Positions 1-9,843 of a stretch of DNA of 64,000 nt are shown here, piece by piece; positions within the stretch are counted from its first letter, which is position 1; every line of letters starts with the position of its first letter. The notes under the pieces were generated by a model. That model made no database searches. It saw only the letters and a program-made list of their open reading frames with translations, and had not been told where the DNA came from. The position numbers and the translations under genes were made by a program. This stretch comes from DATARH01 sp036008175 (GTDB taxonomy: Bacteria > Pseudomonadota > Alphaproteobacteria > ATCC43930 > CGMCC-115725). The stretch is taken from contig DASYOB010000106.1 in assembly GCA_036008175.1 (NCBI GenBank), positions 13,220 through 77,219 on the forward strand, given 5' to 3'.

Positions 1-510
1 GGGATCATCTGGGTCGCGGCGCTGCTCGCCGCCGTCATCAGCCTGGAGCGGCTGTTCGCCACCGATTACGCTGATGGCAGCCTCGATTTGATTGCCTTGT
101 CGCCGTTGCCGCTGGAAGCCGCGGTCGGCGCCAAGGCTATCGCGCATTGGCTGACCACCGGTCTGCCGCTTACCGTGTTGAGCCCGCTCCTCGCTGTTTT
201 TCTAAATCTGGATCCCTCGGCGATACCGGTTCTGACATTGGGGCTGCTGCTCGGCAGTCCGGTGCTGAGCCTGTTCGGCACTATCGCCGCAGCGCTGACG
301 ATCGGCGCGCGGCGGCCAGGCGTGTTGGTCTCGCTGTTGGTGCTGCCGCTTTATTTACCGCCGCTGATCTTCGGTGCCGGCGCGGTTGAGGCCAGCCTCA
401 CGGCCGAATCGGGACATGCAGATCTGCTGCTGCTTGGCGCTCTGACCTTGGCGGCGTTGCCGCTGGCGCCGCTCGCCGCGGCGGCCGCGCTGCGGCAGGC
501 GCTCGAGTAA
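1..510 (+). CDS. ccmB: Heme exporter protein CcmB (3' part; 5' end outside window)
   Basis: Open from the first base of the window to the stop at 508-510, giving the last 169 residues of a protein of about 220. CcmB is the membrane subunit of the CcmAB ABC transporter in cytochrome c maturation; CcmAB powers release of holo-CcmE from CcmC. The visible part has an early charged stretch (LERLFATDYADGSLD), typical of CcmB, then four or five strongly hydrophobic segments rich in Leu/Ala/Pro. ccmC, ccmD and ccmE follow on the same strand. The start and ccmA are presumably upstream of the window. Confidence 0.93.
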   Translation, partial: GIIWVAALLAAVISLERLFATDYADGSLDLIALSPLPLEAAVGAKAIAHWLTTGLPLTVLSPLLAVFLNLDPSAIPVLTLGLLLGSPVLSLFGTIAAALTIGARRPGVLVSLLVLPLYLPPLIFGAGAVEASLTAESGHADLLLLGALTLAALPLAPLAAAAALRQALE

Positions 511-603
511 CGAACGACAACCGGTGTGCGACCCCGGCCGCCGCTGACGCGACGCTGGGAATGCGCTAAAAGCTTCCTTTACACCGGAAAGGTACGATCG
601 CGA

Positions 604-1380
604 ATGATGACCCGCCTCGCCAACCCGGCGCGCTTCATGCGTGTCAGCGGCACGATGCTGCCCTGGCTCGGCGGTCTGACCGTTGTCGTGCTCGCGCTCG
701 GGCTCGTGTGGGCATTGCTGCTGGCGCCACCGGACTACCAGCAGGGCGAGAGCGTGCGGATCATGTTCATCCATGTCCCGGCCGCGATCATGGCCGAGGG
801 CGTCTATTATTTCATTGCGCTAGCGAGCTTTGTCGCGCTGATCTGGCGCCATCCGCTAGCCGATGTCGCGGCCCAGGCGGCAGCGCCGATCGGCGCCGCC
901 TTTACCTTCGTCTGCCTGACGACCGGCTCGCTTTGGGGGCGCCCCATGTGGGGCACCTGGTGGGTGTGGGACGCGCGGCTGACCTCGGTATTGGTGCTGT
1001 TTTTTCTCTATCTCGGCTATGTCGCGCTGGTGAATGCCTTCGACGATGCGAGCCGCGGCGCGCGCGCCGGCTCGATCTTGGCGCTGGTCGGGGTGGTCGA
1101 TCTGCCGATCATCAAATTCTCGGTCAATTGGTGGAACACGCTGCACCAGCCGGCGAGCATCCTGCGTGCCGGCGGGCCGATGATCGATGTCTCGATGCTG
1201 ATCCCGCTGCTGGTAATGGCACTGGGGTTCGGTCTCCTATTCGGGACGCTGCTGCTGCTGCGCATGCGCACTGCGCTCAACGAGCGCAAGACGCGTGCGC
1301 TGCGGCTTTATGCCGTGGAGCAGCCGCGCGCTCAGGGCGCTGCGGCGGGGTTGCCCGCCGCCCGCGCGGCGTCGCGGTGA
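604..1380 (+). CDS. ccmC: Heme lyase/export protein CcmC
   Basis: 258-residue multi-span inner-membrane protein that receives heme and attaches it to CcmE on the periplasmic side. The tryptophan-rich WWD signature (WGRPMWGTWWVWD) is at about residues 111-123 and is flanked by the two conserved heme-ligand histidines, about H57 (FIHVP) and H181 (TLHQP). I chose the ATG at 604 (an in-frame ATG follows at 607) because a GGAAAGG ribosome-binding site lies just upstream and hydrophobic sequence starts soon after; a GTG at 526 would add 26 non-conserved residues. It lies between ccmB and ccmD in the usual order. Confidence 0.95.
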   Translation: MMTRLANPARFMRVSGTMLPWLGGLTVVVLALGLVWALLLAPPDYQQGESVRIMFIHVPAAIMAEGVYYFIALASFVALIWRHPLADVAAQAAAPIGAAFTFVCLTTGSLWGRPMWGTWWVWDARLTSVLVLFFLYLGYVALVNAFDDASRGARAGSILALVGVVDLPIIKFSVNWWNTLHQPASILRAGGPMIDVSMLIPLLVMALGFGLLFGTLLLLRMRTALNERKTRALRLYAVEQPRAQGAAAGLPAARAASR

Positions 1381-1387
1381 GACTGGC

Positions 1388-1561
1388 ATGAACGCCCTTT
1401 CGACCTGGCTCGATATGGGCGGATACGCTGCCTTCGTGTGGTCGGCCTACGGCATCGCGGCTTTGGTGCTCGGCGGCATCGCGGTCAACTCGTGGCACCG
1501 GTACCGCTCCAGCAGTGAGACGCTCGCGCGCTTGCAGAAGCAGACCGGGGTTCGCGAATGA
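1388..1561 (+). CDS. ccmD: Heme exporter protein CcmD
   Basis: 57-residue small membrane protein with one transmembrane helix (about residues 12-35) preceded by the short MGGYAAFVW stretch typical of CcmD and followed by a basic, coiled tail. It bridges CcmC, CcmE and CcmAB during release of holo-CcmE. The start at 1388 is 7 bases after the ccmC stop. The stop overlaps the ccmE start (ATGA, 1558-1561), indicating translational coupling. Identification rests on size, topology and position between ccmC and ccmE. Confidence 0.92.
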   Translation: MNALSTWLDMGGYAAFVWSAYGIAALVLGGIAVNSWHRYRSSSETLARLQKQTGVRE

Positions 1562-2037
1562 GCCGCAAGCGGCGCAGGCTTATCGTGGTCCTGGTCGGGC
1601 TCGCGATGCTCGGCGGCGCGACGGCGCTGGTGCTCGCCGCCTTCAACGACAATCTCGTGTTCTTCTACAGCCCGAGCGATCTCGCCGAGAAGGCGGTCGG
1701 GCCGGAGCGGCGGATTCGCATCGGCGGGCTCGTTGAAGACCAGAGCGTGGTGCATGAGGCGAACGGCCGTGAGGTTTCGTTCCAGGTGACCGACGGCAAG
1801 AAGGACCTCAAAGTGGTGTTTGACGGCCTGCTGCCGGACCTGTTCCGGGAAGGCCAGGGCGTCGTCGCCGAGGGCAAGCTGCGCAGCGATGGCGTCTTCG
1901 TCGCCAGCAGCGTGCTGGCCAAGCACGACGAGAAGTACATGCCGCCAGAGGTCGCCGACGCGCTGAAACGCAGCGGCCATTGGCAGGAGACCGGGCCTCC
2001 TGGAACGCCCGCCGCGATACCGGCGCGCGCGCCTTGA
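1558..2037 (+). CDS. ccmE: Cytochrome c-type biogenesis heme chaperone CcmE
   Basis: 159 residues: a short basic cytoplasmic start (MSRKRRR), one membrane anchor (about residues 8-28), then a periplasmic OB-fold domain. The heme-carrying motif LAKHDEKYMPPE is present, with the covalent heme-binding His at about residue 123 and Tyr at about 127. The protein ends in a Pro/Ala-rich tail, common in CcmE. It is the last ccm gene here: the next gene is convergent, so CcmF, CcmG, CcmH and CcmI must be encoded elsewhere. Confidence 0.96.
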   Translation: MSRKRRRLIVVLVGLAMLGGATALVLAAFNDNLVFFYSPSDLAEKAVGPERRIRIGGLVEDQSVVHEANGREVSFQVTDGKKDLKVVFDGLLPDLFREGQGVVAEGKLRSDGVFVASSVLAKHDEKYMPPEVADALKRSGHWQETGPPGTPAAIPARAP

Positions 2038-2047
2038 GAAGCGCCGC

Positions 2048-2611
2048 CTAGGGCTCGGGTTGCCCGTCTACCCGGGCGGTGGTTTCGAGAAAGCGCGGCA
2101 GGTCGCGCCAGCCGTAGCCGGTGGCGTCGGTTCGCTTGCCGCCGACGACGAACAGTTTGCGCTGCACTTCCTTGCCGCCGAGGCGCTGATAGAAAAACCG
2201 CCCCGGATTGTCGCGCAACACCCAAATGATCGCCGAGCGGCAGCCTTGATCCACCAGGCGGGTAAACAGCGCCAGCAGCAGCCTGCGGCCGATTCCCCGG
2301 TCCTGCCAGTCCGGAGCGACGTAAAGAGTGAAAACCTCGCCGGCGAATTCCGGCTCGCCGCGGCAGCGGCCGCAGCTGCCGAAGCCGACCACTCGGCCCT
2401 CCGCATCTACTGCGACCCGCACGTCGCGCGGCTCGCGATCGATCACTGCGGCCCAGCCGACCTCGCGCCGCTGGGTCGACAAACCGACGAGGAACGGTGC
2501 CGACAGAATTCCGGCATAGGTCACCCGCCAGGTCTCGACATCGAGCTTGGCGATGCTGCGCGCGTCGCCCAGGCGGGCAGGGCGAATCGTGATCTCGTCC
2601 ATCATCGACAT
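2048..2611 (-). CDS. GNAT-family N-acetyltransferase
   Basis: 187 residues. The N-terminus ITIRPARLGDARSIAKLD is the typical beta1-alpha1 of GCN5-related acetyltransferases. The acetyl-CoA pyrophosphate-binding signature (VAPDWQDRGIGRRLL) is in the middle, followed by a RimI-like C-terminal half with a tyrosine in FFYQRLGGKE. It transfers an acetyl group from acetyl-CoA to an amine; the acceptor cannot be told. The start at 2611 (MSMMDEITIRP) is preferred over the in-frame start at 2677, whose extra 22 residues are low-complexity. It converges on ccmE with about 10 bases between the stops. Confidence 0.85.
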   Translation of the reverse strand: MSMMDEITIRPARLGDARSIAKLDVETWRVTYAGILSAPFLVGLSTQRREVGWAAVIDREPRDVRVAVDAEGRVVGFGSCGRCRGEPEFAGEVFTLYVAPDWQDRGIGRRLLLALFTRLVDQGCRSAIIWVLRDNPGRFFYQRLGGKEVQRKLFVVGGKRTDATGYGWRDLPRFLETTARVDGQPEP

Positions 2612-2703
2612 TGTGCCCGCTTTCGAGGGCGGTGGGGAGTGGTTTGCCGCGGCCTTCCGGCGAGGGAGTTGCAGCAATGGTCTGCACCGGTATGTTGGCG
2701 TCC

Positions 2704-3330
2704 ATGACGAAAATTCGGTTCAGGCTCGTCGCCGTACTCGCGCTGTTGGCGGTGGTGTTAGCGGCCGCATCTCCAGCACAGGCGGCCGAGGAGAAGAAGC
2801 AAGCTGCCAAGCACGGCACGAAGCATGCGGCGAAGAAAAAGGCAAAGCCGGCCGCGGCCGAACCGAGCGCACCGCCGACCCCGACGGCGCAGCGGCTCGG
2901 CGAATCGGGTGCGTGGAGCGCGTACATGGCGGGCGATTCGGCCGGCCGCGTTTGCTACCTCGTCGGCAGGCCGGAAAAGTCGGAACCCGCCGGCGCCGGA
3001 CGCAAACCGCCGATGGCGATGGTTACGCATCGCCCGTCGGAAAACGTCGACAATGTGGTCAGCTTTGTCGAAGGCTACCCGCTGAAAGACGACAGCGACG
3101 TCGCCCTCGCCGTCGGCAACAAGAAGTTCGAGCTGTTCACCAAGGAGGACAGCGCCTGGGCGCGCACCGCCGATCTCGACAAGAGCATCGTCGCGGCGCT
3201 CGCCAAGGGACGGCGGGCGGTCGTCAAGGGCCAGCCGCAGAAAGGCTCGGCCACCATCGACGTGTACCCGCTCGCCGGCTTCCCGAAAGCGCTGGCGCTG
3301 ATCGACAAGGCGTGCGGGATCAAGCGCTAG
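2704..3330 (+). CDS. Invasion-associated locus B (IalB) family secreted protein
   Basis: 208 residues with a clear signal peptide (cleavage near SPAQA-AEE, about residue 27), then a Lys/Ala-rich linker, then the IalB-type domain: SGAWSAYMAG near the start, a Cys in VCYLVGRP, a middle RPSENVDNVVSF segment and a C-terminal Cys in KACGIKR. IalB relatives are periplasmic or surface proteins of alphaproteobacteria, first known from Bartonella, with no settled biochemical role. The start at 2704 gives the normal signal peptide. The next gene, rlmN, begins 17 bases after the stop, so the two may be co-transcribed. Confidence 0.8.
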   Translation: MTKIRFRLVAVLALLAVVLAAASPAQAAEEKKQAAKHGTKHAAKKKAKPAAAEPSAPPTPTAQRLGESGAWSAYMAGDSAGRVCYLVGRPEKSEPAGAGRKPPMAMVTHRPSENVDNVVSFVEGYPLKDDSDVALAVGNKKFELFTKEDSAWARTADLDKSIVAALAKGRRAVVKGQPQKGSATIDVYPLAGFPKALALIDKACGIKR

Positions 3331-3346
3331 CGCCTATATCTCTGCG

Positions 3347-4476
<1,130 letters not shown>

Positions 4477-4480
<4 letters not shown>

Positions 4481-5325
4481 TCGGCCGAATCCTGGTCTCG
4501 CGCCTCCTGCTCGGCGGCCTCGCCGCTGTCCTCTTGGGCTACGCCCTGTTGGTAACCGCGCTCTATTTCGGGCAGCGCTCGCTGCTCTATCTGCCCGACC
4601 GGACGCGGCCCAGGCTCGGGCCGCTCGCCGAGTTCGGTTTCCGCGAGATCACGCTGACGACGGCCGATGGGCTGTCGCTATTATCTTGGTATCGGCCGCC
4701 GCACGAGGGCGCCCCGGTCGTGGCGTATTTCCACGGCAATGGCGGCAATCTCGGCAACCGAACCAATCGGATGATGGGCTTTGCCCAAGAAGGGCTGGGC
4801 GTGCTGTTGCTGGAGTATCGCGGTTACGGCGGCAATCCGGGAGCGCCGACCGAAGCGGGTCTCTACGCCGACGCCGACGCCGCCCTCGACTTCCTCTCTC
4901 AGGATGGCATCCCGGCGAGCCGGCTTGTCATCTACGGTGAATCGTTGGGCTCGGGCGTCGCGGTGCATATGGCGGCGGAACGAGAGCTCGCCGCGCTGAT
5001 CCTCGAGGCGCCGTTCACCCGGCTCGCCGATGCCGCCTCATATCATTACTCGTTCGTGCCGGTGTCGGTGTTGCTGCGCGACCGGTTCGACTCGCTGTCG
5101 GCGATCGGCAAGATCAGGGCCCCGATCCTCATACTTCATGGTGAGCGCGATCGAGTGATCCCGGTCCGCTTCGGCCGTGCGCTGCTCGCCGCCGCGCCCG
5201 AGCCCAAGGAGGGCTGGTTTTCGCCCGATGCCGGCCACGAGGATCTCGCCCGTTTCGGCGCGCTGGACGCCGTGTTCGATTTCATCGCCAGGCGGGTCGG
5301 TTTTCAGCCCGACAGTGCCCGGTGA
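4477..5325 (+). CDS. Membrane-anchored alpha/beta hydrolase (BEM46/YfhR-like)
   Basis: About 282 residues: an N-terminal hydrophobic anchor (LLLGGLAAVLLGYALLVTALY), then an alpha/beta hydrolase fold. The oxyanion FHGNGGN, nucleophile elbow GESLGSG, acid in HGERDRVIP and His in DAGHEDL are all visible. Function beyond serine hydrolase is unknown. The start is unclear: no ATG, GTG or TTG lies between 4306 and the anchor, so the choices are a GTG at 4282 or ATG at 4303 deep inside rlmN, a TTG at 4534 that would cut the anchor, or a CTG at 4477 that overlaps the rlmN stop (CTGA). I used the CTG as the best fit to the anchor, but the evidence is weak. Confidence 0.82.
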
Positions 5326-5346
5326 CGGCAACGCCTTAGTACCGAT

Positions 5347-6141
5347 CTATCGGATCCATTCGGCGACGCGCTGCACGACCTGTGGCTCGATCCCGAGAAA
5401 GCCGTGCGGCGACATGGCCTCGCAGGGCGGCGATCGGATGTCGCTGCTTTGCACCAGGATCAAATCCTTGCGCGGCGATCGGGTCAAATAGCCGGCGAGG
5501 ACAGCCGCATCGGTGGGCGGGCTCGCCGCACAGGTGTCGCCTTGGTTCGCGAGGATCAGCGCCGGAACCGCGATCGCGCCGGGATTGGCATCGAACACCG
5601 TTTCTCCCGACTGGCTCTGCCGGGTTACCGACGAGGTCAGGATCACCCCGGCCACCTTTCCGCCGAGGCGGGCGGCGCCGTTCGCGGCCGCGGTCGAGCC
5701 TTGGCTGGTGCCGACCAGCCACACCGGTGCATTGGCGCGGGTCCGAGCAAAGTCGATCGCCCGGTCGATTGCCGCGGCGTAAGCGGGTGTATGCCGCTGC
5801 CCGAGCAGCGATGCGTTCTGCGGCGAGCCCAAAATCTCGACCGCGAAACCCTGGCCGAGCCATAGCTGTTGGGTTCGGATCAGAAAGTTGTTCGCGAGCC
5901 TTCCCCCGGCCGCGGTATTGCCGATCTCGACGATGCCGTCCCCGCCGGGCAGCATGATCAGGATCGCGCGCGGATTGCTCGGGCCGGCGAACAGGACCCG
6001 CTCGCTGCCGCTTTCCAGCGGAACATCGGCAGCAACGGCCTGCGCTGAAGCCGGTCGAACGCAGCCGATTATCGCCACTGTTGCCAGGACCAGCAGGCTT
6101 GCGCAGAAGCCTCGAAATCGCGAATCCCGTCGCACCGGCAT
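5347..6141 (-). CDS. Secreted alpha/beta hydrolase-fold protein
   Basis: 264 residues with a hydrophobic export signal (about residues 12-34, likely cleaved near ASA-QA; an IIGC sequence inside it could also be a lipobox). The mature part shows LIMLPGGDG near the first strand, a nucleophile elbow GTSQGS, and a late His in SPHGFLGIE, which together suggest a serine hydrolase. Three Cys pairs could form disulfides in the periplasm. Substrate unknown. The neighbour at 6181-6567 on the same strand is another small exported protein. Confidence 0.75.
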   Translation of the reverse strand: MPVRRDSRFRGFCASLLVLATVAIIGCVRPASAQAVAADVPLESGSERVLFAGPSNPRAILIMLPGGDGIVEIGNTAAGGRLANNFLIRTQQLWLGQGFAVEILGSPQNASLLGQRHTPAYAAAIDRAIDFARTRANAPVWLVGTSQGSTAAANGAARLGGKVAGVILTSSVTRQSQSGETVFDANPGAIAVPALILANQGDTCAASPPTDAAVLAGYLTRSPRKDLILVQSSDIRSPPCEAMSPHGFLGIEPQVVQRVAEWIR

Positions 6142-6180
6142 TTTTCCCTCTCTCTGCGCGATGGGCGGTGATACGGCGGC

Positions 6181-6567
6181 TCAGCGCGCTCGCTTTTGCC
6201 AGGTCATCTGGTAGGCGCAGGCGCCGGTGAGCCGGCCTGTGACTCTGCCCTCACCGTCGATCTGACCGTCGAAGCGTTGGCCAAATTGCGTCCGCATGAC
6301 CAGTGTGCCTTGCGCGCCGACCGATCCCAATAGAGGATCGCCGCTCATCCAGGGAGTGCGCGCGACTCCGTTGGCGATCGTCAGCGGCGCGGCCGCGCCG
6401 CTCGGGGCGCAGCCCCTGGTGCGGCGTGTCGCCATTCCGCCCTCTTCCAGCACGCGGGACACGCCGGTATAGGTGCCGTCAAACGCGGCCGTCGCCTCCT
6501 GCGCCGCGACCGTGGCCGGCAACGCCATTACCGATACGATGCAGAGCGCCGTCCTCAGGTTGCTCAT
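6181..6567 (-). CDS. Small exported hypothetical protein
   Basis: 128 residues with a cleavable signal peptide (LPATVAAQ-EA, about residue 22). The mature protein starts FDGTYTGVSRVL and has paired cysteines (RGCAPSG and TGACAYQ), consistent with one disulfide in the periplasm. A strong Shine-Dalgarno (GGAGGAGG on the minus strand) directly precedes the ATG at 6567. Beta-strand-like periodicity with many Gly and Thr suggests a small beta-barrel, but I do not recognise a named family. It reads toward the secreted hydrolase downstream. Confidence 0.7.
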   Translation of the reverse strand: MSNLRTALCIVSVMALPATVAAQEATAAFDGTYTGVSRVLEEGGMATRRTRGCAPSGAAAPLTIANGVARTPWMSGDPLLGSVGAQGTLVMRTQFGQRFDGQIDGEGRVTGRLTGACAYQMTWQKRAR

Positions 6568-6653
6568 GCCTCCTCCCGCGGAGTGTGTTAGATCCCCTTC
6601 GATCGGGTGAATCTCCAGGCAGCTCTCGGCTACGCATTCTACGGGAATCAGGG

Positions 6654-7865
6654 ATGTCCGCTGACATAAAAAAAGTGGTGCTCGCCTATTCGGGCGGGCT
6701 TGACACCTCGGTGATCCTGCGCTGGCTACAGGAGACCTACCGCTGCGAAGTCGTCACTTTCACCGCCGATCTCGGGCAGGGCGAGGAGCTGGAGCCGGCG
6801 CGCAAGAAGGCCGAGCTGCTCGGCGTGCGCGAGATCTTCATCGACGATCTGCGCGAGGAGTTCGTCCGCGATTTCGTGTTCCCGATGTTCCGCGCCAATG
6901 CGCTCTACGAGGGGCAGTATCTGCTGGGCACCTCGATCGCGCGGCCGCTAATCGCCAAGCGCCAGATCGAGATCGCCCGCCAGGTCGGCGCCGATGCGGT
7001 CGCCCATGGCGCCACCGGCAAGGGCAACGACCAGGTCCGCTTCGAGCTCAGCTATTACGCGCTCGCCCCCGACATCAAGGTCATCGCGCCATGGCGCGAA
7101 TGGGACCTGACTTCGCGCACGCGCCTCGTCGAATACGCCGAGCGTCATCAGATTCCGATCGCCAAGGACAAGCGCGGCGAGGCGCCGTTCTCGGTCGATG
7201 CCAATTTGTTGCACATCTCGGCCGAGGGGAAGGTGCTGGAAGACCCTTGGATCGAGCCCGAGGAATACGTCTACAGCCGCACCGTCGCGCCGGAAAACGC
7301 GCCGGACCGGCCGCAATATGTCGAGGTCGATTTCAAGGCCGGCGACCCGGTCGCGGTGGATGGCGAAACCCTGTCGCCGGCGGCGCTGTTGACGCGGCTC
7401 AACGAGCTTGGCGGCAAGCATGGCGTTGGCCGCCTCGACCTCGTCGAGAACCGCTTCGTCGGCATGAAATCGCGCGGCGTCTACGAGACACCGGGCGGCA
7501 CGATCCTCCAGGCGGCGCATCGCGGCATCGAGAGCCTGTGCCTCGACCGTGGCGCGATGCATCTGAAGGACGAGCTGATGCCGCGCTACGCCGAATTGAT
7601 CTACAACGGCTTCTGGTTTTCGCCGGAGCGCGAGATGCTGCAGGCCCTCATTGACAAGAGCCAGGAGCGGGTCGAGGGCCGGGTCAGGCTCAAGCTGTAC
7701 AAGGGCTCGGCGCGGGTGGTCGGCCGGCAATCGCCGAACAGCCTCTATAGTCTGGCTCACGTCACCTTCGAGGAAGACCAGGTCTACGACCAGCGCGACG
7801 CCGAGGGCTTCATCAAGCTCAACGCACTGCGCCTGCGCCTCGCTGCAAGACGGGACCGGAAATAA
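6654..7865 (+). CDS. argG: Argininosuccinate synthase
   Basis: 403 residues, the normal length. It joins citrulline and aspartate using ATP in arginine synthesis. The N-terminal pyrophosphate-binding loop AYSGGLDTS is at residues 10-18, and the conserved GATGKGNDQVRFE, the SVDANLLHISAEG region and the C-terminal LYSLAHVTFEED stretch are present. The ATG at 6654 directly precedes the conserved start; upstream in-frame sequence is not protein-like. It stands alone, with a palindromic repeat after its stop. Confidence 0.98.
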   Translation: MSADIKKVVLAYSGGLDTSVILRWLQETYRCEVVTFTADLGQGEELEPARKKAELLGVREIFIDDLREEFVRDFVFPMFRANALYEGQYLLGTSIARPLIAKRQIEIARQVGADAVAHGATGKGNDQVRFELSYYALAPDIKVIAPWREWDLTSRTRLVEYAERHQIPIAKDKRGEAPFSVDANLLHISAEGKVLEDPWIEPEEYVYSRTVAPENAPDRPQYVEVDFKAGDPVAVDGETLSPAALLTRLNELGGKHGVGRLDLVENRFVGMKSRGVYETPGGTILQAAHRGIESLCLDRGAMHLKDELMPRYAELIYNGFWFSPEREMLQALIDKSQERVEGRVRLKLYKGSARVVGRQSPNSLYSLAHVTFEEDQVYDQRDAEGFIKLNALRLRLAARRDRK

Positions 7866-7877
7866 CCGTTCCTAAGG

Positions 7878-8008
7878 CCCCTCACCCCAATCCTCTCCCC
7901 GTGCGCGGCGTGCGCGGGGAGAGGGAGCGCGGCGCCGCCATTGAAGCCACTCGCCCCGCTTGCGGGGAGCGGGAGGGACCCATCGCGTAGCAATGGGAGG
8001 GTGAGGGG
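7878..8008 (+). repeat. Nested palindromic intergenic repeat after argG
   Basis: The region is bounded by CCCCTCACCC (7878-7887) and its complement GGGTGAGGGG (7999-8008). Inside is a 10-bp perfect hairpin, CCTCTCCCCG (7892-7901) with CGGGGAGAGG (7915-7924), plus a second one around CCCCGC/GCGGGG near 7955-7970. It lies between two convergent genes. No run of T follows, so it is a repeat-type structure rather than a classical terminator. Confidence 0.75.
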
Positions 8009-8011
8009 TGA

Positions 8012-8821
8012 TCAGTTCAGCCTCTTCTGCGCCTCCAGCCAGCCGAGCATGATGCGGTTGAAGGCGTCGGGCGCCTCGACATTCGGGAAGTGCCGCATGC
8101 CGGCGATCTCCTCGTAGCGCGCGCCAGGCACCAGTCCGGCGAGCTTCTTGTTTTCCGGGGCCGGCGTGCCGGGGTCGTCGGAGCCGCAGACGACGAGGGT
8201 CGGCACCTTGACCGACGGCAGCCGCCCGGTGAAATCGAAATCGAGGATGCCCGACGAGCAGCCGAGATAGCCGGCCGGGGTCGTCGCCGCGATCGTGTCG
8301 CGGATCTGCTTCCAGCGCCGCGGGTTCTTGCCCTTGAAGGCGTCGGTGAACCACCGCTCCATTGTCGCGTCGGCGATCGGCTCCAGCGAGTTGGCCTTGC
8401 GCACGATGCCCATGCGCTCGCCCCAGGCGGCCTTCGCGCCGCTGGGGCTCGCCGGCAACGTGTCGCACCACATTGCCGATATCAGCTTGTGCTGATGGTC
8501 GAGGGCAAAAGCCTGGCCGAGCATGCCGCCGATCGACAGTCCGATATAGTGGATCCGTGAAATCGACAGCGCGTCGAGCACCGTCGCGACGTCAGCCGCA
8601 AGGTCCTTCATCGCGTAATGGTCGCCGGGGGCGGGGTCACTGCCGCCGTGGCCGCGCATGTCTAGGCGCAGCACGCGGAACCCGGCCTGCAATAGCGCCG
8701 GAACCTGCTCGGCCCAGCTGCCGCCGTCAGAGGCAAGCGAATGGGTGATGCAGACGGTTGGCGCGGTCTCTGGCCCGACGAGGTCGTAGGCGATACGGCG
8801 TCCCTGAAGTGGCAACAGCAT
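8012..8821 (-). CDS. Alpha/beta hydrolase, 3-oxoadipate enol-lactonase-like
   Basis: 269 residues. The fold shows RLDMRGHGGSD near the oxyanion region, the nucleophile elbow GLSIGGMLG, acid in CGSDDPGTP and a late His in GMRHFPNVE, all typical of PcaD-like enol-lactonases. No other beta-ketoadipate genes (pcaB, pcaC, pcaG, pcaH) are near, so the lactonase assignment is by resemblance only; it may act on another ester. The start at 8821 gives the expected MLLPLQGRRIAYD beginning. Confidence 0.78.
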   Translation of the reverse strand: MLLPLQGRRIAYDLVGPETAPTVCITHSLASDGGSWAEQVPALLQAGFRVLRLDMRGHGGSDPAPGDHYAMKDLAADVATVLDALSISRIHYIGLSIGGMLGQAFALDHQHKLISAMWCDTLPASPSGAKAAWGERMGIVRKANSLEPIADATMERWFTDAFKGKNPRRWKQIRDTIAATTPAGYLGCSSGILDFDFTGRLPSVKVPTLVVCGSDDPGTPAPENKKLAGLVPGARYEEIAGMRHFPNVEAPDAFNRIMLGWLEAQKRLN

Positions 8822-8885
8822 GGCACTTCCTCCGGCTTTGGGGCTGACGGCTGCGGCGCAGCTTACGGGAACGCGCGCGGCGCTG

Positions 8886-9230
8886 TCACCTGGCGGGCGA
8901 GGCGGCGAGCAGCGGGGCGATCCGCTTCAGCAACGCGTTGGGATCGCCGGCTATGCGCACGGTCTTGTCGCGGCTCTTGAGGCCGGCGACGATCGCAAGA
9001 TCACGCTTCGGCACACTCCACTCCTTTGCCAGCAGCTCGATCAGGGCGTCGTTGGCGCGACTGTCGGCCGGCGGCGCCGTGACCGACACCTTCAGGGCCG
9101 GGCGGCGCTCGGCCGAGTAGACGATACCCTCGATGCGATCGGCGCGCCCGCGCGGCGTCAGCCGCACCGCAACCCGCACTCCGTCTGCCGCCGCGGTCAG
9201 CGGCGCGTCACTACAGGAGCGCAGGGGCAA
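8886..9230 (-). CDS. DUF167 family protein (YggU-like)
   Basis: 114 residues. The conserved core (VRLTPRGRADRI, LKVSVTAPPADSRANDALIELLAKEW and KSRDKTVRI) matches DUF167, a small cytoplasmic domain of unknown role found next to YggT in many Proteobacteria. Its start overlaps the end of the upstream YggT gene by 20 bases on the same strand, so the two form a translationally coupled pair. The ATG at 9230 was chosen because it just precedes the conserved domain. Confidence 0.88.
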   Translation of the reverse strand: MPLRSCSDAPLTAAADGVRVAVRLTPRGRADRIEGIVYSAERRPALKVSVTAPPADSRANDALIELLAKEWSVPKRDLAIVAGLKSRDKTVRIAGDPNALLKRIAPLLAASPAR

Positions 9231-9501
9231 CGTCTTCGACGATCAGGTCGCTGATGAAATAGAGGATCAGGATCAAGATGATCGGCGAGATGTCGATGCC
9301 GCCGAAATTCGGCAGAAAAGAGCGGATTGGCCGCAACGCCGGCTCGGTGATCCGGTACAGAAAATCGCCGATCACCGCGACCCCGCGGTTGTAGCGGTTG
9401 ATGACGCCGAAGGCGAGCAGCCAGCTCAAGATCGCCTGCGCGATCAACAGCCAGATGTAGATCCGGATCACCAGCAGGATAAGGTGCAGGACGGCATGCA
9501 T
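9211..9501 (-). CDS. YggT family membrane protein
   Basis: 96 residues with two hydrophobic segments (about residues 4-30 and 70-93) and the signature FLYRITEPALRPIRSFLPNFGGIDISP between them, diagnostic of YggT proteins. The family has been linked to osmotic tolerance and cell or chloroplast division, without a proven mechanism. The start at 9501 (MHAVLHLIL) is preferred to the open extension to 9648, which is basic and not conserved. It overlaps the DUF167 gene downstream. Confidence 0.9.
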   Translation of the reverse strand: MHAVLHLILLVIRIYIWLLIAQAILSWLLAFGVINRYNRGVAVIGDFLYRITEPALRPIRSFLPNFGGIDISPIILILILYFISDLIVEDVAPALL

Positions 9502-9661
9502 TCGGGCGGCCCATCGCCAGACAAGGAGCGCGGGACGGTAGCCGCAGCCTGCCGCGACCGCAAGCGGCGCGGGGAGCCGCGATTGGGGTGGGGCCCGCTT
9601 GACAGCCGTTGGGCCGATCCCCATAGATGGGGGCCCACGACGCGCCATTCTTTACGAAAAC

Positions 9662-9737
<76 letters not shown>

Positions 9738-9843
9738 ATCTTCAGTACCAATAAGCCAACAACACCAATGACGCGCTCGGAAGCCCGCCGTTCGCCAGCG
9801 GGCACGTGAGAAGCGGCGCGGCGGGCCGTCCCGGCGATGATCG

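Noticed and set aside
1665..2927. 420-codon minus-strand frame covering ccmE, the GNAT gene and part of the IalB gene
   Set aside because: It is a shadow of three well-identified genes in other frames; its composition is low-complexity and no domain is visible.
7892..7924. Hairpin after argG as a rho-independent terminator
   Set aside because: No T run follows on either strand and it is nested in a larger palindromic repeat.
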